NCBI GenBank assembly: GCA_903848465.1
Contig: CAINGK010000221.1
Location: 19,050-83,049, forward strand
DNA: 64,000 nucleotides
DNA from: an uncultured Verrucomicrobiota bacterium
GTDB taxonomy: Bacteria; Verrucomicrobiota; Verrucomicrobiia; Verrucomicrobiales; Verrucomicrobiaceae
Direction of reading: 5' to 3'
This document shows positions 26,780 to 36,000 of the stretch, piece by piece (the first letter of the stretch is position 1; each line of letters starts with the position of its first letter). The position numbers and the translations under genes are program-made. A model generated the notes under the pieces. It was not told the origin of the DNA and ran no database searches. It worked only from the letters and a program-made list of their open reading frames with translations.

Positions 26780-27763
26780 TCATTGAATAACGCCCGCTTT
26801 CCGGTACACGTCCACAATGTCCAAGATGGAGCGGGCAAACGGAGCTGGAATGTACCAGTGTACGTTTTCATAAATTCGACTGCTGGAGGTCATGCCTGGC
26901 ATGTTCGTTGGCAGATTGGGGATATTCGTCGGTAGCTTGGGCAGGTTCGGCATCCGCCCAGTTCTGTCCTGAAAGGCGGTCTTGATGCAGACCGCACCGC
27001 TGCCGCCACGGAGAATCTGATACGGAACCTCTTTACCACTGCTGCCGTTGTGGGTGAGACTGACCAGATTGAAATAGGGTTCGCGGATGCCGTCGGGAAC
27101 AGGCAGCCATCTCGCATTCTTGCCGATCTGGTCCACGAACTGGACGGAGACAACTTTCCGCTCCTTGTCCACGAGTAGGAATAGTTGGTTGAAGGGCTGC
27201 CCATGATCCACGAAACTCTTGAACTGAAAGCCGCAGAGAATGAGCGAATCGTTCGGCAGACAGGGGTGAACCATGGGCCGCTCATTGAGCTTGTTGAAGC
27301 CCTGAGGCAGTGTCTGGAGGGCCTCATCCATCGGCATGCGCCAGCGTATGTTGCCCACAATGGTGGTCGGAATGGGTTCCTGGCCTTTCGGTGCATTTCC
27401 AACGGCAGCCTTGCAGTATAAATCCAGTGACTCCAGCAACTCCCGTTTGGCGGTCAGAGTCTGCGGCAGCCAGTTCGGGGAAAACACCATGCCTCCCAGC
27501 AACGGCTGAGTGCTGGGCACCGCCGGACGTTCCGCTCCCTGCGTTTTGAGCCACTGCTGATCTGGGACACTCAGGGTGGCGATGCTCAGCATATGCTGCT
27601 GGCCGCTTTCGAGCCGCAGCGTGACCTGCCCGTTCTGCACCGAGACCAGCGCTGCACGAACGGCGCGGCCTTTGGCATCGGTGAAGGTGCGCAATGGCTC
27701 AGCAGATAGCGTCATCAGTGGAAAGAAGATGAGCAGGAGGGGGAGACGGAGTTTGTAGTTCAT
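26780..27763 (-). CDS. SHD1 (SLA1 homology 1) domain exported protein
   Basis: The 327-residue protein has a signal peptide (MNYKLRLPLLLIFFPLMTLSA). The SHD1-type module at about 22-75 (REFTDAKGR-like start 'RTFTDAKGRAVRAALVSV', then VTLRLESGQQHMLSIATLS and DQQWL) is common in Planctomycetota and Verrucomicrobiota envelope proteins. The rest (about 90-327) is not recognised; it has 'QTLPQGFNKLNERP', FDHGQPFNQLFLLVDKERKVVSVQF-like beta strands and a low-complexity LPNLPTNIP repeat around 275-295. It lies downstream of the kinase-thioredoxin gene on the same strand, with a 59-base gap, and may belong to that operon. Confidence 0.72.
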   Translation of the reverse strand: MNYKLRLPLLLIFFPLMTLSAEPLRTFTDAKGRAVRAALVSVQNGQVTLRLESGQQHMLSIATLSVPDQQWLKTQGAERPAVPSTQPLLGGMVFSPNWLPQTLTAKRELLESLDLYCKAAVGNAPKGQEPIPTTIVGNIRWRMPMDEALQTLPQGFNKLNERPMVHPCLPNDSLILCGFQFKSFVDHGQPFNQLFLLVDKERKVVSVQFVDQIGKNARWLPVPDGIREPYFNLVSLTHNGSSGKEVPYQILRGGSGAVCIKTAFQDRTGRMPNLPKLPTNIPNLPTNMPGMTSSSRIYENVHWYIPAPFARSILDIVDVYRKAGVIQ

Positions 27764-27822
27764 GCTGGAAGTGAGGAGTTCAGAGAGTTCCTTCGTGAAG
27801 CACGGCGGGCGGCTGCACCTTA

Positions 27823-30222
27823 TCAGCGATTTTTTTCAGCGAGGGCTTTGGCGATGGCGGGTTCGAGGCCGGTGCCACGCGCGCCGACGGCGAGGATGCG
27901 CCCGGTGTCGCCATCAATGAGAAAGGTGGCCGGAATGGACTGGACGTTGTAGAGCTTGGCGATGGCGGAGTCCCAGCCTTTGCCGTCAAACACCTGCGGC
28001 CAGACGATGTTTTTCTCTTTGAGGAATGCGGTGAGTTGATCCTTGTCCTGATCAAGGCTGATGCCGAGGATTTCAAAGCCCGCACCATGGTGCTTTTGAT
28101 AGGCGCTGATGACGTGAGGAACCTCGGTGACACAGGGCGGGCACCAGGTGGCCCAGAAGTCGAGCAAGAGCACCTTTCCTTTGTATGCGGCGGGCATGGA
28201 AACCTTGGTGCCGTCGAGCGTGGTGGCATCAAAGGTGAGCGCTTGCTTGCCGATTTCGAGGATCGGGATCGGTTTGGACTCGGGAGCGGTGCGTGTGGAA
28301 GAGACGATGCGGAAGTCTCCGCCGCTCGGCGTGAGTCCGGCGATTTCGTAATTCTTGCCGCTGATGTTGAAGGCATCCTTCACATGGAAGCGTTCCCCGC
28401 GCCAGTCGTAGCGGCCGTCGCCATTCAGGTCGAGGCGGAGGCTGCTGGTAGGTGCGCTAAAGTCGCCTTTGCAGTCGTCGTCGCACAAGAGGGCGGGGAT
28501 GGACTTGGCACCGAGGATGATGCTGCCGGCGCGGACGTAATCCGAGTAGTAGAGGAGGACTTTTTGCGGGCGCTTCGGCATGCCGGTGCCGAAGCGGTAG
28601 GCCGATAGCTGCACGACGAGGGGCTTGCCGCCGGGGTTGTCCAGTTCGACCGGGAAGGAGCCTGAGGCGGAAATTTCCTCTGTGCCGTCTTCTTTTTTGA
28701 AAGTGCGGCGCTCCCACTTGGCGGGCGGATCGTCACTGAGATCGCCATTGGCATTGCTGTCCACGTAGAGTCGGGGCTTGAGGCTGTCAGGCTGGTCGAT
28801 GATGAAGGCGTGCTCGCGCTGGCGGGAGGCAGGGCCTAGTTTAATGATGCCGTATTCGGCCTGGGAAAGGCCGCTCGGCACTCGGCTCAAGCCAGATGGC
28901 TTGGTGGCTGAGGTGGGCGCGCTCTGTGGACGATAGCCCCCCATGCGGCTCATGCCGCCGCTGGAGAGGAGAGGAAGCATGATGCTGCGATCTGTGGGCA
29001 AAGAGGCTGCGCCTGAGATGTCTGCCACAGCTTCGGTAGCGGCTGCAGCTTTGATCGTGTCGGCCTGCGCCGGCGCTTTGTAAACCGACTTGGTTCGTTC
29101 CGCCCAGACGACCAAGCATGCACAGGCGACCGCTACCCCCACGACCGGCCCCCAAAAGCCGAAATTGATGTTCCTTTTCGGCGACAGATCAGCCTGTCGC
29201 TTGGGCGAAAGGTAAGACTGCTCGGGAATGCGCTGCAATTGAACGGCCTTGGTCGGCAATTCTGCAGAAGAAGCACCCGGGCAGGCAACCTGAGAGAGCG
29301 GCTGGGTGAGAATGCCATCGAGAGCAAGGCGCATGTCGCGAATGCTTTGGTAGCGGACTTTGCGGTCCTCCCGCATGGCCGAGGCCACGATGGGGTCAAA
29401 GCGCGGGTCGAGGCCCTTCACGAGCAGGCTGGGCAGCTCGAAGATGCCCTGGGGTAGGCGACCGGTGAGCATCTGGTAGAGCATCACGCCCGTCGCGTAA
29501 ATATCCGCGCGATGGTCCACGCTGATGCCGAGGGTGAGCGCCTCTGGTGCCACAAAATGGAGCGTGCCCATGACGTGACCGGTGACGGTGAGGCTGGTTT
29601 GGCCACTTTGAAATGATTTGGCAAGCCCGAAGTCCGCCACCTTCACCTGGCCGTCGATACCGACCATGATGTTCGCCGGTTTGATGTCCCGGTGGACGAT
29701 GCCCAGATCGTGGGCGTATTGCAGCGCATCGCAGACGTGCGCGGTGACCGCCAGAGCGTGAGCGGAGGAGAGACGGCCCTGGCGGGCCACCATCTGCCCC
29801 ACGTCCGTGCCGTCGATAAACTCCATGATAAAGTAGAGCGTGCCATCACTCATCTCGCCGAAATCGAAAACCTTCACGATGCCGGGATGGTTGAGCTGCG
29901 CCATGGCCCGTGCCTCCTGCTTGAATCTCTGTGCAAATGAGGCGTCGTGCTCGCTGAGCATCGGCGGCAAGATTTTGATGGCGACGGGACGCTCCAGAGA
30001 CGTCTGCATGCCGCGATACACCGCGCCCATGCCACCGCGGGCGAGAAAGGTCTCAATGACATAGCCTTCGAGCCGTGACTGAAGCTCCTCAGGCTCCAGC
30101 GGCTGCCATAGGCGCGGGTCAGACACAGGCTGTGTGGCGTCCTGCTCCAGCGCACCTTGCAGGAGATCGCTGGCCGCATTGCCAAAGAGGGCGTCGGTTT
30201 GGGAGGAGTGTTCGGGAGTCAT
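27823..30222 (-). CDS. transmembrane Ser/Thr kinase fused to a TlpA-like thioredoxin domain
   Basis: The 799-residue protein has a cytoplasmic PknB-type kinase domain (about 53-305) with all key residues: GGMGAVY loop at 63-69, Lys83, HRDIKPANIM at 178-187 and DFG at 197-199. A single membrane segment follows at about 355-374 (GFWGPVVGVAVACACLVVW). A middle extracytoplasmic region of about 270 residues has 'SLKPRLYVDSNANGDLSDD' and RLDLNGDGRYDW segments. The C-terminal 144 residues are a TlpA/ResA thioredoxin domain with FWATWCPPC (CPPC at 694-697), SLDQDKDQL and a cis-Pro in SIPATFLID. So a redox domain sits outside and a complete kinase inside. Adjacent to a second receptor kinase. Signal direction is unknown. 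Confidence 0.92.
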   Translation of the reverse strand: MTPEHSSQTDALFGNAASDLLQGALEQDATQPVSDPRLWQPLEPEELQSRLEGYVIETFLARGGMGAVYRGMQTSLERPVAIKILPPMLSEHDASFAQRFKQEARAMAQLNHPGIVKVFDFGEMSDGTLYFIMEFIDGTDVGQMVARQGRLSSAHALAVTAHVCDALQYAHDLGIVHRDIKPANIMVGIDGQVKVADFGLAKSFQSGQTSLTVTGHVMGTLHFVAPEALTLGISVDHRADIYATGVMLYQMLTGRLPQGIFELPSLLVKGLDPRFDPIVASAMREDRKVRYQSIRDMRLALDGILTQPLSQVACPGASSAELPTKAVQLQRIPEQSYLSPKRQADLSPKRNINFGFWGPVVGVAVACACLVVWAERTKSVYKAPAQADTIKAAAATEAVADISGAASLPTDRSIMLPLLSSGGMSRMGGYRPQSAPTSATKPSGLSRVPSGLSQAEYGIIKLGPASRQREHAFIIDQPDSLKPRLYVDSNANGDLSDDPPAKWERRTFKKEDGTEEISASGSFPVELDNPGGKPLVVQLSAYRFGTGMPKRPQKVLLYYSDYVRAGSIILGAKSIPALLCDDDCKGDFSAPTSSLRLDLNGDGRYDWRGERFHVKDAFNISGKNYEIAGLTPSGGDFRIVSSTRTAPESKPIPILEIGKQALTFDATTLDGTKVSMPAAYKGKVLLLDFWATWCPPCVTEVPHVISAYQKHHGAGFEILGISLDQDKDQLTAFLKEKNIVWPQVFDGKGWDSAIAKLYNVQSIPATFLIDGDTGRILAVGARGTGLEPAIAKALAEKNR

Positions 30223-30277
30223 GAGAAAGAGAATGTGGACAAGAGCTACTTCGGAAGCGGTGTGGGAAGGTTGCGCT

Positions 30278-33031
30278 TTACTCCAAAAGAAAAATGGATT
30301 GAGCCAGGGGAGCGTCTCTCAGCTGGATGACGGTGCCGTCTCCTTTGATGGCCAAAAAGGTGCCGGGATAGTTGAAGGATTCGAAGCGTACTTTGCCATC
30401 GCCGAGACGGGTCATTTTCCAGGTGGCGTCCTCATCAAAAAGACGTTCCGGAACCGCCGGACGTTCATGGGTCCACACAATGGACCGCCAATGGCGAACA
30501 AAGTAATTTTTTGCCTCCATCATTTCCAGGGATACCGCCTTGGAGTCAGCCAGACCGGGGACGATCCTGAACTCCGTGGCAGGTTTGTCATACTGCGTTA
30601 AATCAATGTCACGCAGTGGCTTCAAGATTTGGATGGGAGTGCGTGGGAGCGAGAGCAACACTCTGGATGGAATGCCGAAAACCGTAGTTGCTGACGCAGA
30701 ATGCTTGGTTGTTTCGGCGGCCCTGAGTGTGGGATAAGCCCAGAAGGCGTGATCACTGCTGGCATCACCTGCTGCGTCGGTGATGAGGGTAAGGCGTTTG
30801 GAGCCAGCGGGAAAAGTCACGGCGATGGGCAGTTCGTGACCGGCATAGCTTCTCAGCTCATTGGAATCCAGCAGCGTTTTTCCATCCACTTCGATGATGT
30901 ATTTCCAGCTCCCATAAACGCTGACCGGCTGGCCAGTGTATTTGTTGGATGGCCCGATGCCCGTGGCCGTGAAGGCGGTATAACCGCTGGGTATGGCAAA
31001 CTCCGTGCGGCTCATGGGATGTGCCCAGAGATACTGCGTGCAGACTTTTCCTCCGAGGAAGACACCGCGACCTTCACGGTCGTCGATCGAACCGTAATGA
31101 TTGGCACGGTAGAGTGCCCAGCCGACCTGCGCATGCAGTGGCGAGAGATCGACGAGTGAGAGATCATGCTTGCGCGCCGGTGGATCGGCGATGCCAGATG
31201 GATCTGCTGCGATGGCTTTCCAGTGGCAGATGCCAGCGGACCTACCTTCCTCACACTGCGCCGAGATGCGCAAGGCCTTGGTATTCACCGCCGGAAACTT
31301 CACCACGCACCACTGATCCCGCACCGCAGGCGGGATGGTGGCCTCCACCGGAACCCAGGCTCCTGACTCTTCACGATAAAGCAGCCGCCAAAACACCGGC
31401 ATTGTTGAGTTTCCATCTTCTAACCAGACGATCTGGCATTCGTTGATGGTTTGGGATGTTTCCCATTCCAACTGCGCCCATTCCAACTGCGCCCATTCCA
31501 TGCCGCCCTTTTTTGGATACCAGGTCATGCGCTGCGGATAACCTGAGTTTGGCACCGTGATTACTTTGCCGTCATTCATGTACTTCACATGATCATCACG
31601 AGAGTAGTTGGAACACCCCGGCCTTGCATTAAGGGCGATGTCGGTGCCTGGAGCCGCAGGCATTGCTTTGACCTCGGGTGGTTCGAGCTGGATGTAGTCC
31701 AGTCCGAAACCAAGGACCGCATGGTCATTCCAGACTTTACCGTGATTGGCCACGAGCTTGACCTTGAGTGTGTGATCGCCTGCAGTGAGATCAAAGACAC
31801 CCCAGTCCAAAATATCGGAGGTTACGATCGTATCTGCCTGTTGATCAAAAGGAGCCCCCTGAACCTGCTGACCATCCAAAGACACGTTAACGACGGCGTA
31901 ATCTATAGCACCCGTCAGCACGCCTCTCACACGCTGCCTTCCTGGTTCAGACACTGAAAACTGTGCTTTGAGCTCATCGCCCAGCATTCCATCGTGCCAC
32001 CAAAGATGATTGTCGGCACTCCAGACACCCGCATGAAAGGCGGAGGTTCTTTGTGTCTCAGCTTTGCCTCCAGTCACTTGGATGACCTCCATGGCCTCGC
32101 CTTCAATACGTTGGATCGTTTTCCGCTCAGCCTGCGGCAAGTTCTTCCACACAAAAAATGCAGCAAGCGCAAGCAACATGGCGCTGACGGGCAGCCAGAA
32201 ACCGATGTCTTTATTCTTGTTCCTGGAAACAGGTCTGACGCTCCGCTGCGAAGATTGCTGTGGCTGATCGGCGGGGCGCTGTGGCCTGGCTGTGGTCTTG
32301 AGCGCGGCGGGAGCCTCCGCCGCATTGGGATCAACCTGCGTCACCGGCTTGGTGAGGATTGCGTCCAGATCGTGGCGCAGACCATCCACATCTGGGTAGC
32401 GAGATTCGCGGTCATTTTGCAGCGTGCGGGTGATGATCTTGTCATACCGTGGATCGAGGCCTGCTACTTTGTGAGAGGGGAGGTCAAACATGCCCTGTGG
32501 CAGATCGCCCGTGAGCATCTGGTACAGCATGACTCCTATGGCATAGATGTCGGCACGGTGATCCACCGAGGAACCGAGGATGAGAGATTCTGGAGCAATG
32601 TAATGCATCGTCCCCATGGCCATGCCGCTCTGGGTGAGGCTGGACTGATCGCCAAGGTTTATTCTAGCGAGACCGAAGTCAGTCACCTTCACCACGCCAT
32701 TGTAGCCAACCATGATGTTGGCTGGTTTAATATCGCGGTGGATGATGCCGCGTGCGTGGGCGTATTTCAGTGCGTCGCACACATGCGCGGTGATTGCCAT
32801 GGCATCCTGGGAGGATAGCCGCCCTTTCTTGGCCAGCATCTGCGCGACATCAATGCCATCGACATACTCCATGACGATGTAGCGCATGCCATCTGCCGCT
32901 TGGCCGAAGTCATACACGGCGACGATGCCTGGATAGTTGAGCTTGGCCATGGCCAGCGCTTCCTGGCGGAAGCGCACTCCAAAACTGGCGTCCGTGGTCT
33001 CCACTCCGGGGGGCAGGATTTTGATCGCCAC
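30278..33031 (-). CDS. transmembrane Ser/Thr kinase with extracytoplasmic carbohydrate-binding modules, N-terminally truncated
   Basis: The frame opens with a GTG at 33031 inside the kinase domain. The catalytic Lys4 (VAIKIL-type motif), HRDIKPANIM (98-107) and DFG (118-120) remain, but the glycine-rich ATP loop is gone; homology ends upstream at about 33058 with a GRQRALERD segment. A membrane segment lies at about 277-296. Outside are a carbohydrate-binding-like beta domain (about 305-460), a discoidin-like region (about 475-590), an NPCBM-like domain (about 620-755) and a C-terminal AbfB/CBM42-like trefoil with FRIVPGLAD and FESFNYPG. The architecture suggests a glycan-sensing receptor kinase (inference). 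A 15-base tandem duplication encodes WAQLEWAQLE. As it stands the kinase should be inactive. Confidence 0.85.
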   Translation of the reverse strand: MAIKILPPGVETTDASFGVRFRQEALAMAKLNYPGIVAVYDFGQAADGMRYIVMEYVDGIDVAQMLAKKGRLSSQDAMAITAHVCDALKYAHARGIIHRDIKPANIMVGYNGVVKVTDFGLARINLGDQSSLTQSGMAMGTMHYIAPESLILGSSVDHRADIYAIGVMLYQMLTGDLPQGMFDLPSHKVAGLDPRYDKIITRTLQNDRESRYPDVDGLRHDLDAILTKPVTQVDPNAAEAPAALKTTARPQRPADQPQQSSQRSVRPVSRNKNKDIGFWLPVSAMLLALAAFFVWKNLPQAERKTIQRIEGEAMEVIQVTGGKAETQRTSAFHAGVWSADNHLWWHDGMLGDELKAQFSVSEPGRQRVRGVLTGAIDYAVVNVSLDGQQVQGAPFDQQADTIVTSDILDWGVFDLTAGDHTLKVKLVANHGKVWNDHAVLGFGLDYIQLEPPEVKAMPAAPGTDIALNARPGCSNYSRDDHVKYMNDGKVITVPNSGYPQRMTWYPKKGGMEWAQLEWAQLEWETSQTINECQIVWLEDGNSTMPVFWRLLYREESGAWVPVEATIPPAVRDQWCVVKFPAVNTKALRISAQCEEGRSAGICHWKAIAADPSGIADPPARKHDLSLVDLSPLHAQVGWALYRANHYGSIDDREGRGVFLGGKVCTQYLWAHPMSRTEFAIPSGYTAFTATGIGPSNKYTGQPVSVYGSWKYIIEVDGKTLLDSNELRSYAGHELPIAVTFPAGSKRLTLITDAAGDASSDHAFWAYPTLRAAETTKHSASATTVFGIPSRVLLSLPRTPIQILKPLRDIDLTQYDKPATEFRIVPGLADSKAVSLEMMEAKNYFVRHWRSIVWTHERPAVPERLFDEDATWKMTRLGDGKVRFESFNYPGTFLAIKGDGTVIQLRDAPLAQSIFLLE

Positions 33032-33060
33032 GTCGCGCTCCAGCGCCCGCTGACGACCGC

Positions 33061-36000
33061 GGCGAACCCGGCACCTTCATCGAAGAAATCCAGTCCGACC
33101 GCCACCAAGCAGGACGCGAGAAGGGTTATCGCGAAGACAAGGAAGGAAATCTCAGCAAGCTTGTATCGGAGCGTGATGCGTTGAGTGGGCAAATGAAGCT
33201 GCTGGATAAGTCCAGCCCGCAATACATTGACCTGTGGGAAAGGCGCACAGACATCCAGGCGGAAATTGACGCGCTTGGTCGTGGCGATACCGGCGTCCCC
33301 GACGCCCCTTTCCGCACCTCCTGGCCCCTCCAGATATTCAAGCGCGCCCTCCGCGACGCCGTCTCCGCCGGCCATTCCTGGATCGGCTGGACCACCGGCG
33401 ACACCCAGGCCGACCGCTACGACCTCTCCAAGCAACTCGACCACCTGGAATACAACTACGATGCCACCACTCAGACCGGCGATCTCAACGGCCTCAAAGA
33501 CGACCAGCAAATCATCCAGGAGTCCGACGTACCCGTGGGCAAACTGGCCGATTACATCGGCAAGGATCTAGCGCAGAAACTCATGGAGACAGCCAAACCC
33601 GACGACGTCCTCAAAGGCGACTGGCAGGTGGCAGTACTCACCGGCAAAGCCATCAAAGTCGAACACTCCGGCATGAAAGGCTTCTACGACACCATCCTCC
33701 CCAAAGAAATCGGCAAATACGTCAAGCAGTGGGGCGCTGGCGTGCAGCCCTCCACGCTTTCCGGTTCAGGCCAACCACCGTCAACCACTGCAAACGGGAG
33801 CGCAGCGACCCTTCAGCCACCGCAAACTTCCCCAAGCACACCCATCTGGCGCATCGACATCACCCCGCAGATGAAGGCAGGCGTCGAAGCCGGACAGGCC
33901 CTCTTCGCCACCCCCCGCCGCGCCTACGAGTCGATGACCTTCGACCCGCCCTTCCACACCCGCTTTGGCGACATCCTCAGCTACGACTGGATGAATCAGC
34001 CCGTCGGCGGACTCAGCAGCCAGCGCACCAGCGACTGGTCCCGCGCCCGCACCAATCCCGCCACCGGCCGCGACATCGTCCACCACTTCAAAGTCCGCAA
34101 ACCCGACGGCATCCACACCGTCTCCCTCGAAACCGCCCTCGGCCAGCTCACCGAGCCCCAGCGCCACAAGCTCCAGTCCCTCATCAAGTCCGAGCAACGC
34201 CGCCGCGAAGAAGCCGCCAACGGCCAGATGACCTTGTTCGCAGGCCAACGCGTCACTCCCGAACAGGATGCAGAGTACATACAAGCCGTGAAAGACGGCA
34301 ATGTCGCCAAGCAGCAGTCGATGGTGGATGAGGCAGCGAAAAAAGCCGGTTACGATTCTCCCAAGGTATTCCATGGCCGAGGTTCCGAGTTCACCACCTT
34401 CGATAAGAAATACGGGGGCACGCGCACGCAGGCACGGAGCGCAAAGCATGGCTTCTTCTTCTCGACAGATGAGGCAACGGCCAAATCATATGCTGTCTAT
34501 GCGGCGGAAGAGGGTCCGATTAAAGACGCTCTTCAACGCGCCGAGAACGCTGAACGCCGGGGCGACTGGGATGGGTACGATAAGCAAGTCCAAGAAGCTG
34601 AACGCCTCGACACCTACTTTCAGAAGTTGGAGAACCGCAAAAATGCCAACGTGGTTTCTGCTTACCTGCGGGGCGACTTCAACGTTTTTGACGCAGAGGG
34701 TAAAACGCCACAGGAACTGTCCGAAGACGACATTGACGAAGGGATCACGAACCAAATTATTGCAGCTAAAAAGGCTGGCAAAACCGGCGTCATTTTCAAA
34801 AACCTTGATGATGCGATAAACTTATCAAACCGCCCGTCAGATCATTACTTCGTGTTCACCCCGTCGCAGATCAAATCCGCCGACCCCATCACCCGCGATG
34901 CCGAGGGCAACGTGATCCCATTGAGCCAGCGGTTCAACCCAGAGAGCAACAGCATCCTCTTCGCCGCCAAGCGTCAATTCACCTCCAACCTCCACACCTC
35001 CCTCGCCGCCGCCGCCACCCAACGTGCCCCCGGCAGCCTGCCCGTTCCGGCTCCGGTAACCACCGCAAACAACAGCCAACCACCGCAAACCACCGCAAAC
35101 GCGAGCGCAGCGCCCCTAGCGCTTCTCCAACGCGCCTACACCACCGCCGCCATCGGCCAGAGCACCCTCATGCTCCCCATCCGCCGCGTGTACGAGCAAG
35201 CCCACCTCCTCGACCCCACCCTGACCCCGGCCGCTTTCATGCGCGCCCTCAAAGCCGCCGACGACTCCGGCCACGTCCTCCTCGAACCCTACGACACCCC
35301 CGCCTCCCTCGCTGCCGCTGCCCCCTTCATCGTCCGCAACGCCTCCGGCATCCCCAGCATCAGCATGGCCCTCGCGGCTTCAAAACGAGTTGCAAATTCC
35401 GCTTCGGATGCCACTGTTTCTGCCGATGATCTCCGGAACCGGCCAACCCATGACTCCCGAACAGGTGCTGAAACGGCGCCTGGAATCATCGCGCGGAATG
35501 TCCTCGGAGCAGATCGGCGCCGGGCTCGCCAGGAACCGCCAGTCGCGGCTCTCCAAGGAAACCGACCCGCCATCGCAGAAGAGTACCAGCGCCTCGCCCG
35601 CTACGCCGCTGAAAAAGGACTGATCTTTGATCCCTCACGCCTCGGCCCGGAAAAAGACTCCGGTGGCGAGCACCGCGTTTACCAGCCCGCCAGCGCCGCA
35701 GACCAAGGCCGCGTTTTCAAAACCACCTTCCCCGGCTTGAGCGGCCTCACCCGCCGCGCCCTCCGCCTCAAAGACGGCGGCATTCGCGTCATGGAAGACG
35801 ACGCCCTGCCTTCTGAATACCTCGACCGCTGCGCCCTTCACAACGAAATGCTCGGAGACGCCTCCCAGTTCGAAGGCATCCTCGAAAGCCCCCACGGCCC
35901 GTCCATCGTCACCTCCCAGCCCTACGTGGACGGCCAGCACCCGCCCGCCTCTCCAGACCTCACCTCAGCAGGCTGGACCCGGCAGTCCACTTTCTGGACC

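Noticed and set aside
35390..35623. Alternative frame within the polyvalent gene with TPEQVLKRRLESSRGM
   Set aside because: It looks somewhat protein-like, so a pair of compensating frameshifts was considered, but the main frame stays open and has recognisable domains on both sides; evidence is too thin.
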